This document shows positions 25,362-33,679 of a stretch of 64,000 nt of DNA, one piece after another. The stretch comes from Amycolatopsis sp. MtRt-6 (GTDB lineage Bacteria > Actinomycetota > Actinomycetes > Mycobacteriales > Pseudonocardiaceae). Numbering within the stretch: position 1 is the first letter of the stretch; the number at the start of each line of letters is the position of its first letter. The notes under the pieces were generated by a model. That model did no database searches and was not told the DNA's origin. It worked only from the letters and a program-made list of their open reading frames with translations. The stretch is taken from assembly GCF_017308975.1 (NCBI RefSeq), contig NZ_JADWPD010000018.1, positions 124,001 through 188,000 on the forward strand, given 5' to 3'. A program made the translations under genes and the position numbers.

Positions 25362-27788
25362 ATGACCGCACCGAAGGTCGTGATCATCGGCGCCGGCATC
25401 GTCGGCGCGAACCTGGCCGACGAGCTGACTGCCCGCGGCTGGACCGACGTCACCGTCCTCGACCGGGGCCCGCTGCCGCGCACCGGCGGGTCGACGTCCC
25501 ACGCGCCCGGGCTCGTCTTCCAGACCAACGCGTCCAAGGCGATGACGGACTTCGCGCGGTACACCGTTTCGAAGTTCCTCGAGCTGGACTGCTTCCTCCA
25601 GGTCGGCGGCATGGAGGTGGCGACCACCCCGGCCCGCTGGGAGGACCTCAAGCGCAAGCACGGCTGGGCGACGTCGTGGGGCGTGTCCGGCGAGCTGATC
25701 GACGCCGACGAGTGCGTTCGCCGCTGGCCGCTGCTTGACGGCTCGCGGATCTTCGGCGCGCTGCACGTCCCGACCGACGGGCTGGCGCGGGCCGCCAAGG
25801 CCGTCGAGGTGCTGATTTCGCGCGCCACCGAGCGGGGCGCGCGGTTCGTCGGCGCCACCCGGGTGACCGACGTCCTGCAGGAGGGTGGCCGGGTCACCGG
25901 TGTGCGTACCGACCAGGGCGACTTCCCGGCCGACGTCGTCGTGTCGTGCGCCGGGTTCTGGGGCCGCGAGATCGGCGCGATGGCCGGCATGGACGTGCCG
26001 CTGCTGCCGCTGGCCCACCAGTACGTCAAGACGGGGCAGGTCGCGGAGCTCGCCGGGCGCAACAGCGAGGCGGTCGAGGCGAGCCTGCCGATCCTGCGCC
26101 ACCAGGACCAGGACCTGTACTTCCGCGAGCACGTCGACCGGCTCGGCATCGGCTCCTACGCCCACCGGCCCATGCCGGTCGACGAGTCCACTTTGGATCC
26201 GGCGGTGACCGAGACGGCCATGCCGTCCATGCTGCCCTTCACCGAGGACGACTTCGCGCCGTCGTGGGAGGAGAGCAAGCTGCTGCTGCCCGCGCTGCGC
26301 CAGACCAAGGTGGAAGAGGGCTTCAACGGCATCTTCTCCTTCACTCCGGACGGCCAGTCGCTGGTCGGCGAGTCGGCCGACGTCCGCGGGTTCTGGCTGG
26401 CCGAGGCGATCTGGGTGACGCATTCCGCGGGCATCGCGAAGGCCGTCGCCCAGCTGCTCGTCGACGGACATTCCGAAGTGGACACCCACGACATCGACGT
26501 GCACCGCTTCGAGGAGGTCCAGCTCGCGCCGTCGTACGTGCGCGAGACCGCCCAGCAGAACTTCGTCGAGGTCTACGACATCCTGCACCCGTTGCAGCCC
26601 AAGCTGTCCCCGCGCGACCTGCGCGTGACGCCGTTCCACGCGCGGCAGCGCGAGCTGGGCGCGGTGTTCCTGGAGGCGGGCGGCTGGGAGCGGCCGCACT
26701 GGTTCGAGGCCAACGCGCCGCTGCTGAAGAAGCTCCCGCACGACGCGCTGCCGCCGGCGCGGGACGCGTGGTCGGCGCAGTTCCACTCGCCGATCGCGGC
26801 GGCCGAGGCGTGGCAGACGCGCAACGGCGTCGCGCTCTACGACATGACGCCGTTGAAGCGCGTCGAGATCAGCGGGCCCGGGTCCCTCGAATTCCTGCAG
26901 TCGCTGACGACCAACCAGCTGGACAAGTCGGTCGGGTCGGTGACGTACACGCTGATGCTCGACAACGCCGGAGGTATTCGCAGCGACGTCACGGTCGCGC
27001 GGCTCGAGCCCGAGGTGTTCCAGGTCGGCATCAACGGCAACATCGACGTCGACCACTTCGTGAAGCACGCGCCTCCCGGCGTCCAGGTCCGCGACACCAC
27101 CGGCGGGACGTGCTGCGTCGGCGTCTGGGGACCGCTGGCGCGGGACCTCGTGCAGCCGCTGTCGCGCGAGGACTTCTCGCACGCCGGCCTGAAGTACTTC
27201 CGGGCGCGTCGAGCGCGGATCGCCGGGGTGCCGGTGGTCGCGATGCGACTGTCCTATGTGGGCGAGCTCGGCTGGGAGATCTACACGAGCGCGGACAACG
27301 GCCTCCGGCTGTGGGACGCGCTGTGGGTGGCGGGGCAGCCCCTGGGTGTCATCGCGGCCGGGCGGGCGGCGTTCAACAGCCTGCGGCTGGAGAAGGGCTA
27401 CCGGCTGTGGGGCACCGACATGACCACCGAGCACGACCCGTACGAAGCCGGCGTCGACTTCGCGGTGCGCCCGGCGAAGGGCGAGTTCCTGGGCCGGGAC
27501 GCCCTGGCAGGCCGGACGCCGTCGCGGCGCCTGCGATGCCTGACGATCGACGACGGCCGCACGGTGGTGCTGGGCAAGGAACCGGTGTTCGTCGACGGCG
27601 TGGCTTCGGGTTACGTCACGAGCGCCGCGTACGGGTACACGGTGGGCCGTCCGATAGCCTACGCGTGGCTCCCGGCGTCGGCGGACATCGGCAGCAGTGT
27701 GGAAATCGAGTACTTCGGCCGCCGGGTCGCGGCCACCGTGGCCGCCGAGCCGCTGGTCGACCCCGGCATGGAACGGATCCGGCGGTGA
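25362..27788 (+). CDS. Dimethylglycine oxidase-like flavoenzyme with GcvT domain
   Basis: An 808-residue two-domain enzyme. The FAD domain (about 1-420) starts VVIIGAGIVGANLADELTAR and has GSTSHAPGLVFQTN, whose His corresponds by position to the covalent FAD site of Arthrobacter dimethylglycine oxidase. A short FAO_M-like linker and the folate-binding GcvT domain follow (about 430-808; MLDNAGGIRSDVTVARL, YVGELGWEIY, FNSLRLEKGYRLWGTDM). The expected reaction is dimethylglycine to sarcosine with formation of methylene-THF. Sarcosine dehydrogenase-type activity is an alternative. It has its own AGGAG site 11 nt after purU and completes the betaine-to-glycine route. Confidence 0.88.
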   Translation: MTAPKVVIIGAGIVGANLADELTARGWTDVTVLDRGPLPRTGGSTSHAPGLVFQTNASKAMTDFARYTVSKFLELDCFLQVGGMEVATTPARWEDLKRKHGWATSWGVSGELIDADECVRRWPLLDGSRIFGALHVPTDGLARAAKAVEVLISRATERGARFVGATRVTDVLQEGGRVTGVRTDQGDFPADVVVSCAGFWGREIGAMAGMDVPLLPLAHQYVKTGQVAELAGRNSEAVEASLPILRHQDQDLYFREHVDRLGIGSYAHRPMPVDESTLDPAVTETAMPSMLPFTEDDFAPSWEESKLLLPALRQTKVEEGFNGIFSFTPDGQSLVGESADVRGFWLAEAIWVTHSAGIAKAVAQLLVDGHSEVDTHDIDVHRFEEVQLAPSYVRETAQQNFVEVYDILHPLQPKLSPRDLRVTPFHARQRELGAVFLEAGGWERPHWFEANAPLLKKLPHDALPPARDAWSAQFHSPIAAAEAWQTRNGVALYDMTPLKRVEISGPGSLEFLQSLTTNQLDKSVGSVTYTLMLDNAGGIRSDVTVARLEPEVFQVGINGNIDVDHFVKHAPPGVQVRDTTGGTCCVGVWGPLARDLVQPLSREDFSHAGLKYFRARRARIAGVPVVAMRLSYVGELGWEIYTSADNGLRLWDALWVAGQPLGVIAAGRAAFNSLRLEKGYRLWGTDMTTEHDPYEAGVDFAVRPAKGEFLGRDALAGRTPSRRLRCLTIDDGRTVVLGKEPVFVDGVASGYVTSAAYGYTVGRPIAYAWLPASADIGSSVEIEYFGRRVAATVAAEPLVDPGMERIRR

Positions 27789-27801
27789 GCGTGACCGGAT
27801 C

Positions 27802-28131
27802 ATGAGCGACTTCCTCAAGGCACTGGCGTCCGAGGCTTCCCCGGGCGGCGGCCCTGCACGTCGCCCAGGCCGCGGCCCTGGTCGGCTGGGTTTCCGACGT
27901 CGGCGAAACCGGGCACTGAGCATTTACGCGCTGCGCTTGGCGGAGAAGGAGCCCAAGCGGCTGTCATCCTCGCCCGGGCCCACCGTTCGCCGGCGGCGGG
28001 CGAACTGGCGGAGGCGCGACGGCACGCGTGCGGCCGGTGTCGAGAGCCACTCCGGCGCGGGAGTCCCGCCCGAGGTGGCCGCGGTGCGCGAACGGGCGGA
28101 CCGCCTGACGGTGACAGCTCTCCCGGCGTAA
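27802..28131 (+). pseudogene. Decayed cyclodeaminase/cyclohydrolase-like gene
   Basis: From ATG 27802 the frame reads MSDFLKALASEASPGGGP, a good match to the start of formiminotransferase-cyclodeaminase-type proteins. Just after the PGGG the sense passes to another frame, which reads AALHVAQAAALVGWVSDVGETGH and then stops near 27919. Further downstream only scattered pieces of the family seem recognisable (VPPEVAAVRERADRL near 28070-28115). This indicates a frameshift near 27843-27855 plus internal loss. An intact gene here would act on folate one-carbon units, in keeping with its neighbours. The 28132-28266 stretch after it holds no gene and contains the htrA promoter region. Confidence 0.6.
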
Positions 28132-28266
28132 CGCCGGTCACGTGCGGTAGCTCCAGGCTCTCGATCGGGTAATCCACAGCAAGTCCATGGAACCGGACAA
28201 GGAAATTCTCAGGAATGGGGCGTTTCCTGGTACGAGCCGGAGGCTTGTCGAGAGCTGGAGCTGTGC

Positions 28267-29613
28267 ATGAGCGAGTACGACCGAGGACGCCCGGGCGGCG
28301 AGTACCCGTACGGCCACGGCCAAGGCGGGTACCCGCCGGAGTACTACGGCCAGAACGGCTACCCGCGGGACCAGGGCTTTTACGAGCAGCCCCAGTACCG
28401 GCAGGGCGAGGAGCGGGGCTACTACGGGCAGTCGCGTGACCAGTGGGGACAGCCGTACACGCAGCCGACCTACGCCTATCCGCAGCCCGCCTACCAGCCG
28501 CCGCCGCGCCGGCGTCACCCGCTGCGGGCGCTGACCGTCGCCGTCGTGGCGATCGCGCTGGCCGTGGTCGCCGGGCTCGGGATCGGGCACCTCATCTCCG
28601 GGGCGAACGCGCCGACCGCGGGCGGCAACCAGAACTTCGGCTTCACCGGGCAGCCCAGCGAGACCACGGCCGTGCTCGACGTCGACGCCGTGTCGGCCAA
28701 GGTCAACCCGGCGATCGTGAACATCAACAGCCAGCTCGGGCTGCAGGGCGCGGCCTCGGCGGGCACCGGAATCGTGCTCACCGCCGACGGCGAGGTGCTG
28801 ACCAACAACCACGTCGTCGCGGGCGCGACCAGCATCAAGGTCACCAGCATCGGCACCGGCGACACCTACGACGCGGAGGTCGTCGGCTACAACCGCACGG
28901 AGGACATCGCGGTCCTGCAGTTGCAGGACGCGTCCGGGCTGCCGACGGCGTCGATCGGCGACTCGTCCACGACGCAGGTGGGCGACCAGATCCTCGGCCT
29001 GGGCAACGCGGGCGGCCGCGGCGGCGACCCGGTGCCCGCGCCGGGCACGGTGACGGCGCTGAACCAGTCGATCACGGCGTCGGACGAGTCCAGCGGGTCG
29101 TCCGAGCAGCTCGAGGGGCTGATCCAGGTCAGGGCGAACATCGAGTCGGGTGACTCGGGCGGCCCGCTCGTCAACGCGAACGCCCAGGTCATCGGCGTCA
29201 ACACGGCGGCGTCGACGGGGTACCAGCTGAACGGCCGCCGCACCGGCGGCGCCGGCCAGGGCTTCGCGATCCCGATCAACCAGGCCATCGACATCGCGCA
29301 CAAGATCGTGGCGGGCCAGGCCTCCGACAAGATCCACATCGGCAAGACGGCGTTCATCGGCGTCTCGGTCACGGACGGCCAGGGCGGGGCGAGGATCCGC
29401 GAGGTGGTCCAGCGCGGCCCGGCCCAGCAGGCAGGCCTGGCGGCCGGCGACGTGATCACGGCGATCGACGGCAAGCCGGTCGACTCGGCGACGACGTTGA
29501 CGAGGGTGATGGACACACACCACCCGGGGGACCGGCTGACGGTGACGGTTTCGGACGCCGCGGGTGGTCAGAAGCAGGTTCAGGTGCGGGCGATCGAGGG
29601 GCCGGTCGGCTGA
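28267..29613 (+). CDS. Membrane-anchored HtrA-like serine protease with PDZ domain
   Basis: A 448-residue protease of the actinobacterial PepD/HtrA type. Residues 1-85 are cytoplasmic and rich in Tyr, Gly, Gln and Pro. One membrane segment follows (about 87-112), then an extracellular trypsin-like domain with catalytic triad His182 (TNNHVV), Asp213 (EDIAVLQ) and Ser297 (GDSGGPL), and a C-terminal PDZ domain (about 355-445, FIGVSV ... AGDVITAIDGKPVDS). It probably degrades or refolds damaged exported proteins. It is monocistronic and closed by a strong hairpin. Confidence 0.92.
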   Translation: MSEYDRGRPGGEYPYGHGQGGYPPEYYGQNGYPRDQGFYEQPQYRQGEERGYYGQSRDQWGQPYTQPTYAYPQPAYQPPPRRRHPLRALTVAVVAIALAVVAGLGIGHLISGANAPTAGGNQNFGFTGQPSETTAVLDVDAVSAKVNPAIVNINSQLGLQGAASAGTGIVLTADGEVLTNNHVVAGATSIKVTSIGTGDTYDAEVVGYNRTEDIAVLQLQDASGLPTASIGDSSTTQVGDQILGLGNAGGRGGDPVPAPGTVTALNQSITASDESSGSSEQLEGLIQVRANIESGDSGGPLVNANAQVIGVNTAASTGYQLNGRRTGGAGQGFAIPINQAIDIAHKIVAGQASDKIHIGKTAFIGVSVTDGQGGARIREVVQRGPAQQAGLAAGDVITAIDGKPVDSATTLTRVMDTHHPGDRLTVTVSDAAGGQKQVQVRAIEGPVG

Positions 29614-29623
29614 CCCGCACTGA

Positions 29624-29658
29624 CGCGGGGGAACCACCACGATGGTGGTTCCCCCGCG
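29624..29658. terminator. Bidirectional terminator between htrA-like and MFS genes
   Basis: A perfect 15-bp stem (29624-29638 with 29644-29658) and a 5-nt loop lie 10 nt after the protease stop and 13 nt from the convergent MFS stop, so it can serve both. Confidence 0.8.
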
Positions 29659-29671
29659 CCAGGGTGTTGGG

Positions 29672-31120
29672 TCAGTCCGCGAGCGCGAGCAGGTCTTCCT
29701 GCTCCGCGACCGGCTCCTTCCGGGCCAGCAGGCCGCTCGCCGCCACCAGCAGGCCGAGCGCCGCGATCCCGGTGACCACGCTCAACGCCGGCGTCAGGCC
29801 GGTCAGCAGCGCCGCCGGTGAGGCTTCGCGGCCGCCGTTGGCGGTCAGGACCGCCGTCACCACTGCCAGGCCGATGGCGCCGCCCACCTGCAGCGACGTG
29901 TTCAGCAGGCCGCCGGCCAGGCCCTGCTCGTCGTCCGGAATCCCGGCCGTGGCCTGGATGTTCAGCGACGAGAACGCCAGCGTGAAGCCGATGCCCAGCA
30001 GGATCATGCTCGGCAGAACCGACCCCGCGTAGCCGGAGTGCTCGTCGACGCGCAGGAACAGCACGTAGGCGACGACGTGCGCGACCACGCCCGCGAAGAT
30101 CGTGCGGGACGTGCCGACCCGGTCGATCAGCGGCTCGATGCGCGGGGAGCCGAAGGCGACGATCAGCGCCGCCGGCAGGAAGCCGAGCGCCGTCTGCAGC
30201 GCCGACCAGCCCAGCACGCGCTGCAGGTAGAGCATCACGACGAACTGGAAGCCGATGTAGGCACCGAAGAACAGCGCGGCACCGAGGTTGGCGCGGGCCA
30301 GCGGGCCCGAGCGCAGGATGCCCAGCCGCAGCAACGGGTGGCGGCTGCGCTTCTCGATGACCACGAACGTCACCAGCAGTGCCAGCGCGACGGCGAACGT
30401 GATCAGCGTGCGCGGTGCGGCCCAGCCGATCTCCGGCGCCTCGACCACGCCGAACACCAGCAGCAGCGAACCGGCGGCGCCGGTGATGGCGCCCGGGAAG
30501 TCGTAGCCGCCGCCGGTTTCGGCGCGGTACGACGGGATCAGCTTCCACGCCGCCACCAGGGCGATCAGCGCGATCGGGGCGGGCAGCAGGAACGTCCAGC
30601 GCCAGCCGACCTCGGTCAGCAGGCCGGAGAACACGAGCCCGGCGGAGTAGCCGCTGGCACCGAACACGGCGAAGATGCTGATCGCCTTGTTGCGGGCCGG
30701 GCCCTCCTGGAACGTCGTGGTGATGATGGACAGTGCGGCCGGCGCCGTGAACGCGGCGGCCAGACCCTTGATGAACCGGCTCGCGATGAGCAGCGCGCCG
30801 TCGTCGACGAGGCCGCCGAGCAGCGAGGCCAGCGCGAACACGGCGACGGCGACGAGGAACACGCGGCGGCGGCCGAGCAGGTCGGCGGTGCGGCCGCCGA
30901 GCAGCAGCAGGCCGCCGTAGCCGAGCACGTAGCCGCTGACGACCCATTGCAGCGCGTTGGTGGACAGGCCGAGATCGGCCTGGATGGCCGGGAGCGCGAC
31001 CCCGACCATCGACACGTCGAGCGCGTCGAGGCCGATGACGATCGAGACGGTGAGCAGGACACCCCAGAGACGTGCGTCCCACCGGGTCGAGGTGGTGGAC
31101 AAAGACACGGAAGAGCTCAT
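29672..31120 (-). CDS. MFS drug/solute exporter, 14-TM (DHA2) type
   Basis: A 482-residue permease with about 14 hydrophobic segments. The motif-A region GGRTADLLGRRRVFLV follows TM2, and LDALDVSMVGVALPAI in TM1 resembles the DHA2 signature. This group exports drugs and other small toxic molecules by proton antiport. Divergent from a MarR gene across an array of five operator-like repeats, it is very probably derepressed by an inducer of that regulator. The transported compound is unknown. Confidence 0.88.
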   Translation of the reverse strand: MSSSVSLSTTSTRWDARLWGVLLTVSIVIGLDALDVSMVGVALPAIQADLGLSTNALQWVVSGYVLGYGGLLLLGGRTADLLGRRRVFLVAVAVFALASLLGGLVDDGALLIASRFIKGLAAAFTAPAALSIITTTFQEGPARNKAISIFAVFGASGYSAGLVFSGLLTEVGWRWTFLLPAPIALIALVAAWKLIPSYRAETGGGYDFPGAITGAAGSLLLVFGVVEAPEIGWAAPRTLITFAVALALLVTFVVIEKRSRHPLLRLGILRSGPLARANLGAALFFGAYIGFQFVVMLYLQRVLGWSALQTALGFLPAALIVAFGSPRIEPLIDRVGTSRTIFAGVVAHVVAYVLFLRVDEHSGYAGSVLPSMILLGIGFTLAFSSLNIQATAGIPDDEQGLAGGLLNTSLQVGGAIGLAVVTAVLTANGGREASPAALLTGLTPALSVVTGIAALGLLVAASGLLARKEPVAEQEDLLALAD

Positions 31121-31127
31121 GGCGGCG

Positions 31128-31198
31128 ACATTACATGCACGCGCATCTAATGTTCAAGCATTTAATGTGTTTGCATCTGATGTGCGTGCATGCTATGT
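31128..31198. promoter_or_regulatory. Phased operator array for the MarR regulator
   Basis: Four direct copies of GCATCTAATGT-type 11-mers begin at 31143, 31158, 31173 and 31188, an exact 15-bp period: GCATCTAATGT, GCATTTAATGT, GCATCTGATGT, GCATGCTATGT. A fifth copy, inverted (GCATGTAATGT on the minus strand), occupies 31128-31138 beside the MFS start. The array fills the whole divergent promoter and includes the putative -35 (TTGCAT, 31172) and -10 (TATGTT, 31194) of the regulator gene. Confidence 0.8.
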
Positions 31199-31206
31199 TG
31201 GTCGCC

Positions 31207-31584
31207 GTGAGCGACGTCGCTGTTGAGCAGGGTCTGGTCCAGGAGTGGCACGAGCTGCTGGCCCGCTACTCGGCCGTGTTCAGCGCGCTCGAGTGCCGGC
31301 TGCAGGAGCGCCACGGTATCGGCGCGAACGAGTTCGAAGCCCTCGAGAGGCTCGCGACCTGCGACTTCAAGTGCCGCTCGGCCGACCTGATCAGCACGAT
31401 CCACCTCAGCCAGAGCGCCACGTCCCGCCTGGTGGCCCGCCTGGAGAAGGAGGGCCTGGTCTCGCGCGCCCTGTGCGAGGTCGACCGGCGCGGCGTCTTC
31501 GTGACGATCACCGACGCCGGCCGGGAGAAGTACCTCGCGGCGAAGCAGACGCACCGCGAGGTACTGCGGGAAACCCTGCGCTAG
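31207..31584 (+). CDS. MarR-family regulator of the MFS gene
   Basis: A 125-residue MarR-type winged-helix protein (GIGANEFEALERLATCD, STIHLSQSATSRLVARLEKEGLVSR, RRGVFVTITDAGREKYLAA). It is slightly short; the C-terminal dimerisation helix ends early. It has no ribosome-binding site, but TATGTT lies 7 nt before GTG 31207 with TTGCAT 16 nt further up, so a leaderless transcript is likely. ATG 31195 is an alternative start inside the fourth operator. It probably represses itself and the divergent exporter. Confidence 0.85.
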   Translation: MSDVAVEQGLVQEWHELLARYSAVFSALECRLQERHGIGANEFEALERLATCDFKCRSADLISTIHLSQSATSRLVARLEKEGLVSRALCEVDRRGVFVTITDAGREKYLAAKQTHREVLRETLR

Positions 31585-31596
31585 CCGCCAGGGCGC

Positions 31597-32055
31597 TTAC
31601 CGGGCCACCCGCTCGTCCGTGCCCGGCACCTTCGCCGTCGTGATGGCGATGCGGTTCCACGTGTTGATCGTGAAGATCAGCGCCAGCAGCTGTCCCAGCT
31701 CCTCCTCGCCGAACTCCGCCGCGGCCCGGGCGTAGACGTCGTCCGGGACGCCGCCCGCGATCTGCGTGACCGCTTCGGTCAGGGCCAGCGCCGCCTGCTC
31801 CTTCTCGCTGAAGAAGCTGCTCGCCTCGCGCCACACCGCCACCATGTGCAGCCGCTCCTCGCTCTCGCCTGCCTTGCGGGCGTCCGAGGTGTGCATGTGC
31901 AGGCAGTACGCGCAGTGGTTGAGCTGCGACGCGCGGATCTGGACCAGCTCGACCAGCGCGGGGTCGAGCCCGGCGCGGGCGGCCGCGTCGAAGCCGATCA
32001 GGGCCTTGAAGGCCTTCGGGGTGGTCTTGGCGAAGTTGATGCGGGAGTTCGTCAT
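31597..32055 (-). CDS. AhpD-like carboxymuconolactone decarboxylase family protein
   Basis: A 152-residue alkylhydroperoxidase D-like protein. The redox motif HCAYCLHMH (C-x2-C followed by His) is intact, preceded by LVQIRASQLN and followed by the helices typical of the fold. It probably has peroxidase or disulfide-reductase activity against oxidative stress. It is divergent from the MocR-type regulator with 47 bp between starts and is therefore the most likely target of that regulator. It is convergent with the MarR gene. Confidence 0.88.
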   Translation of the reverse strand: MTNSRINFAKTTPKAFKALIGFDAAARAGLDPALVELVQIRASQLNHCAYCLHMHTSDARKAGESEERLHMVAVWREASSFFSEKEQAALALTEAVTQIAGGVPDDVYARAAAEFGEEELGQLLALIFTINTWNRIAITTAKVPGTDERVAR

Positions 32056-32102
32056 GACCAGAAATCTAGCCGCGCTTTGACCTCTGTGTAGGGTGCATTT
32101 CC

Positions 32103-33491
32103 GTGGCAAAAGACTGGGTCAATCCGGGGGACCGCGACCTCCACCTGGAGCTGGCACCCGGCCCCAAGCGGGCCGCGCTCATCGCCGCCCTGCGGGACGC
32201 CGTCCGCGCGGGACGGCTCGCTCCGGGCACCCGGCTGCCGCCCTACCGGTCGCTGGCCGCCGATCTCGGGCTGGCCCGCAACACCGTCGCCGAGGCCTAT
32301 GCCGAGTTGGTCGCCGAGGGCTGGCTCACCGCCGTCCAGGGCTCCGGCACCCGGGTCGCCGAGCGTGCGGAGCCGCTGAAACCCGTTCGGACACCGAAGA
32401 AAGCCCCGGGAGCGCCGAAGCCGGTCCACAACCTCCGGCAGGGCCGGCCGGACGCGACGTCCTTCCCGCGCACCGAATGGCTTGCCGCCGCGCGACGCGC
32501 GCTGAACGTGGCGCCGCACGACGCCTTCGGCCCCGGGGACCCACGCGGCCGTCCGGAACTGCGGGACGCCCTCGCCCAGTACCTCGCGCGTGCCCGGGGT
32601 GTGCGGACGTCGCCGGAGCGGATCGTCGTGTGCTCGGGGTTCGCGCACGCCCTGCGGCTGCTGTTCCCGGCCGTGCTGCCGGGGCCGCTCGCCGTCGAGT
32701 CCTACGGCCTCGCCTTCCACCGCTCGATCTTCGCCGCTGCCGGCGTGCGGACGATCCCGCTGGCCCTGGACGAACACGGCGCGCGCGTCGAGGATCTCGA
32801 CGTCCCGTCCGTGCTGCTGACGCCCGCGCACCAGTTCCCGACCGGCGGCCCGCTGCACCACGACCGCCGCACCGCGGTCGTCGGGCACGTCCGCGCGAGC
32901 GGCGGCGTGCTCCTCGAAGACGACTACGACGGCGAATTCCGCTACGACCGCAAGCCGGTGGGTGCGGTGCAGGGCCTCGACCCCGAGCACGTCGTCTACC
33001 TCGGCTCGGTCAGCAAGAGCCTGTCTCCCGCGCTGCGCCTCGGCTGGCTGGTGCTGCCCGGCCACCTCGTCGACCGGGTGCTGGCGGTGAAGGGCGAGCG
33101 CGAGGCGTGGGCGGGCGTGCTCGACCAGCTGACCCTGGCGCAGTTCCTGAACGACGGCGCGTACGACCGGCACATCCGCCGCATGCGCCGGCGCTACCGC
33201 CGCCGTCGCGACCAGCTCGTGACGACGCTCGCCGAGCGGACCCCGCACGTGACGGCGACCGGGATCGCCGCCGGCCTGCACGCCGTGCTCCGGCTCCCGC
33301 CGGGCACCGAGAAAGCCGCGCTGAAGGCGGCGGCCTGGCAGGGGCTGGCGCTGGACGGCCTGGCCGCGTTCCGGCACCCGGGCAGCTCCATGTCCACAAT
33401 GGACGGGTTGGTCGTCGGTTACGCGACACCGCCCGAGCACGCCTACCCCGCGGCCCTCGACGCGTTGTGCCGCTCCCTGCCACCCGCCTGA
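32103..33491 (+). CDS. MocR-type regulator (GntR winged helix fused to aminotransferase fold)
   Basis: A 462-residue protein. The N-terminal GntR winged helix (about 20-85; LAPGTRLPPYRSLAADLG, LARNTVAEAYAELVAEGW) is joined by a basic Pro/Lys linker to a fold-type I aminotransferase domain. The PLP lysine is in LGSVSKSLSPALRLGW, preceded by EDDYDGEFRYD. Relatives such as PdxR and GabR bind PLP, or PLP plus an amino acid, as effector. It probably controls the divergent ahpD-like gene. GTG 32103 lacks a clear ribosome-binding site. The stop codon lies in a 15-bp tandem duplication (33480-33509). Confidence 0.9.
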   Translation: MAKDWVNPGDRDLHLELAPGPKRAALIAALRDAVRAGRLAPGTRLPPYRSLAADLGLARNTVAEAYAELVAEGWLTAVQGSGTRVAERAEPLKPVRTPKKAPGAPKPVHNLRQGRPDATSFPRTEWLAAARRALNVAPHDAFGPGDPRGRPELRDALAQYLARARGVRTSPERIVVCSGFAHALRLLFPAVLPGPLAVESYGLAFHRSIFAAAGVRTIPLALDEHGARVEDLDVPSVLLTPAHQFPTGGPLHHDRRTAVVGHVRASGGVLLEDDYDGEFRYDRKPVGAVQGLDPEHVVYLGSVSKSLSPALRLGWLVLPGHLVDRVLAVKGEREAWAGVLDQLTLAQFLNDGAYDRHIRRMRRRYRRRRDQLVTTLAERTPHVTATGIAAGLHAVLRLPPGTEKAALKAAAWQGLALDGLAAFRHPGSSMSTMDGLVVGYATPPEHAYPAALDALCRSLPPA

Positions 33492-33509
33492 GACCCACCC
33501 GCCTGAGAC
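33480..33509. repeat. 15-bp tandem duplication spanning a stop codon
   Basis: CCACCCGCCTGAGAC occurs twice in direct succession and a third partial copy follows. The first copy contains the TGA stop of the MocR gene, so the duplication extends only non-coding sequence. The rest of 33510-33679 holds no gene; it leads into the ribosome-binding site of the next gene. Confidence 0.7.
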
Positions 33510-33679
33510 CCACCCGGCGACGTCGATCTCGGTTCGTCACGGCAGTCACCGCGTCGTACCTGGCCGGTCAATCACCAAAACGGCCGCAGCCCGCCATTCC
33601 TTCACCGGCCGCTCACGGGTACTGGCTTCCCGCTCACCCGGCTGGCAAGCTGCCAGCACCTCACGAGGAAAGGACGTGC

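Noticed and set aside
27815..28177. A 120-residue minus-strand gene opposite the cyclodeaminase remnant
   Set aside because: It has no recognisable domain, is Arg/Pro/Ser-rich like other shadow frames, and the plus strand carries family-specific fragments.
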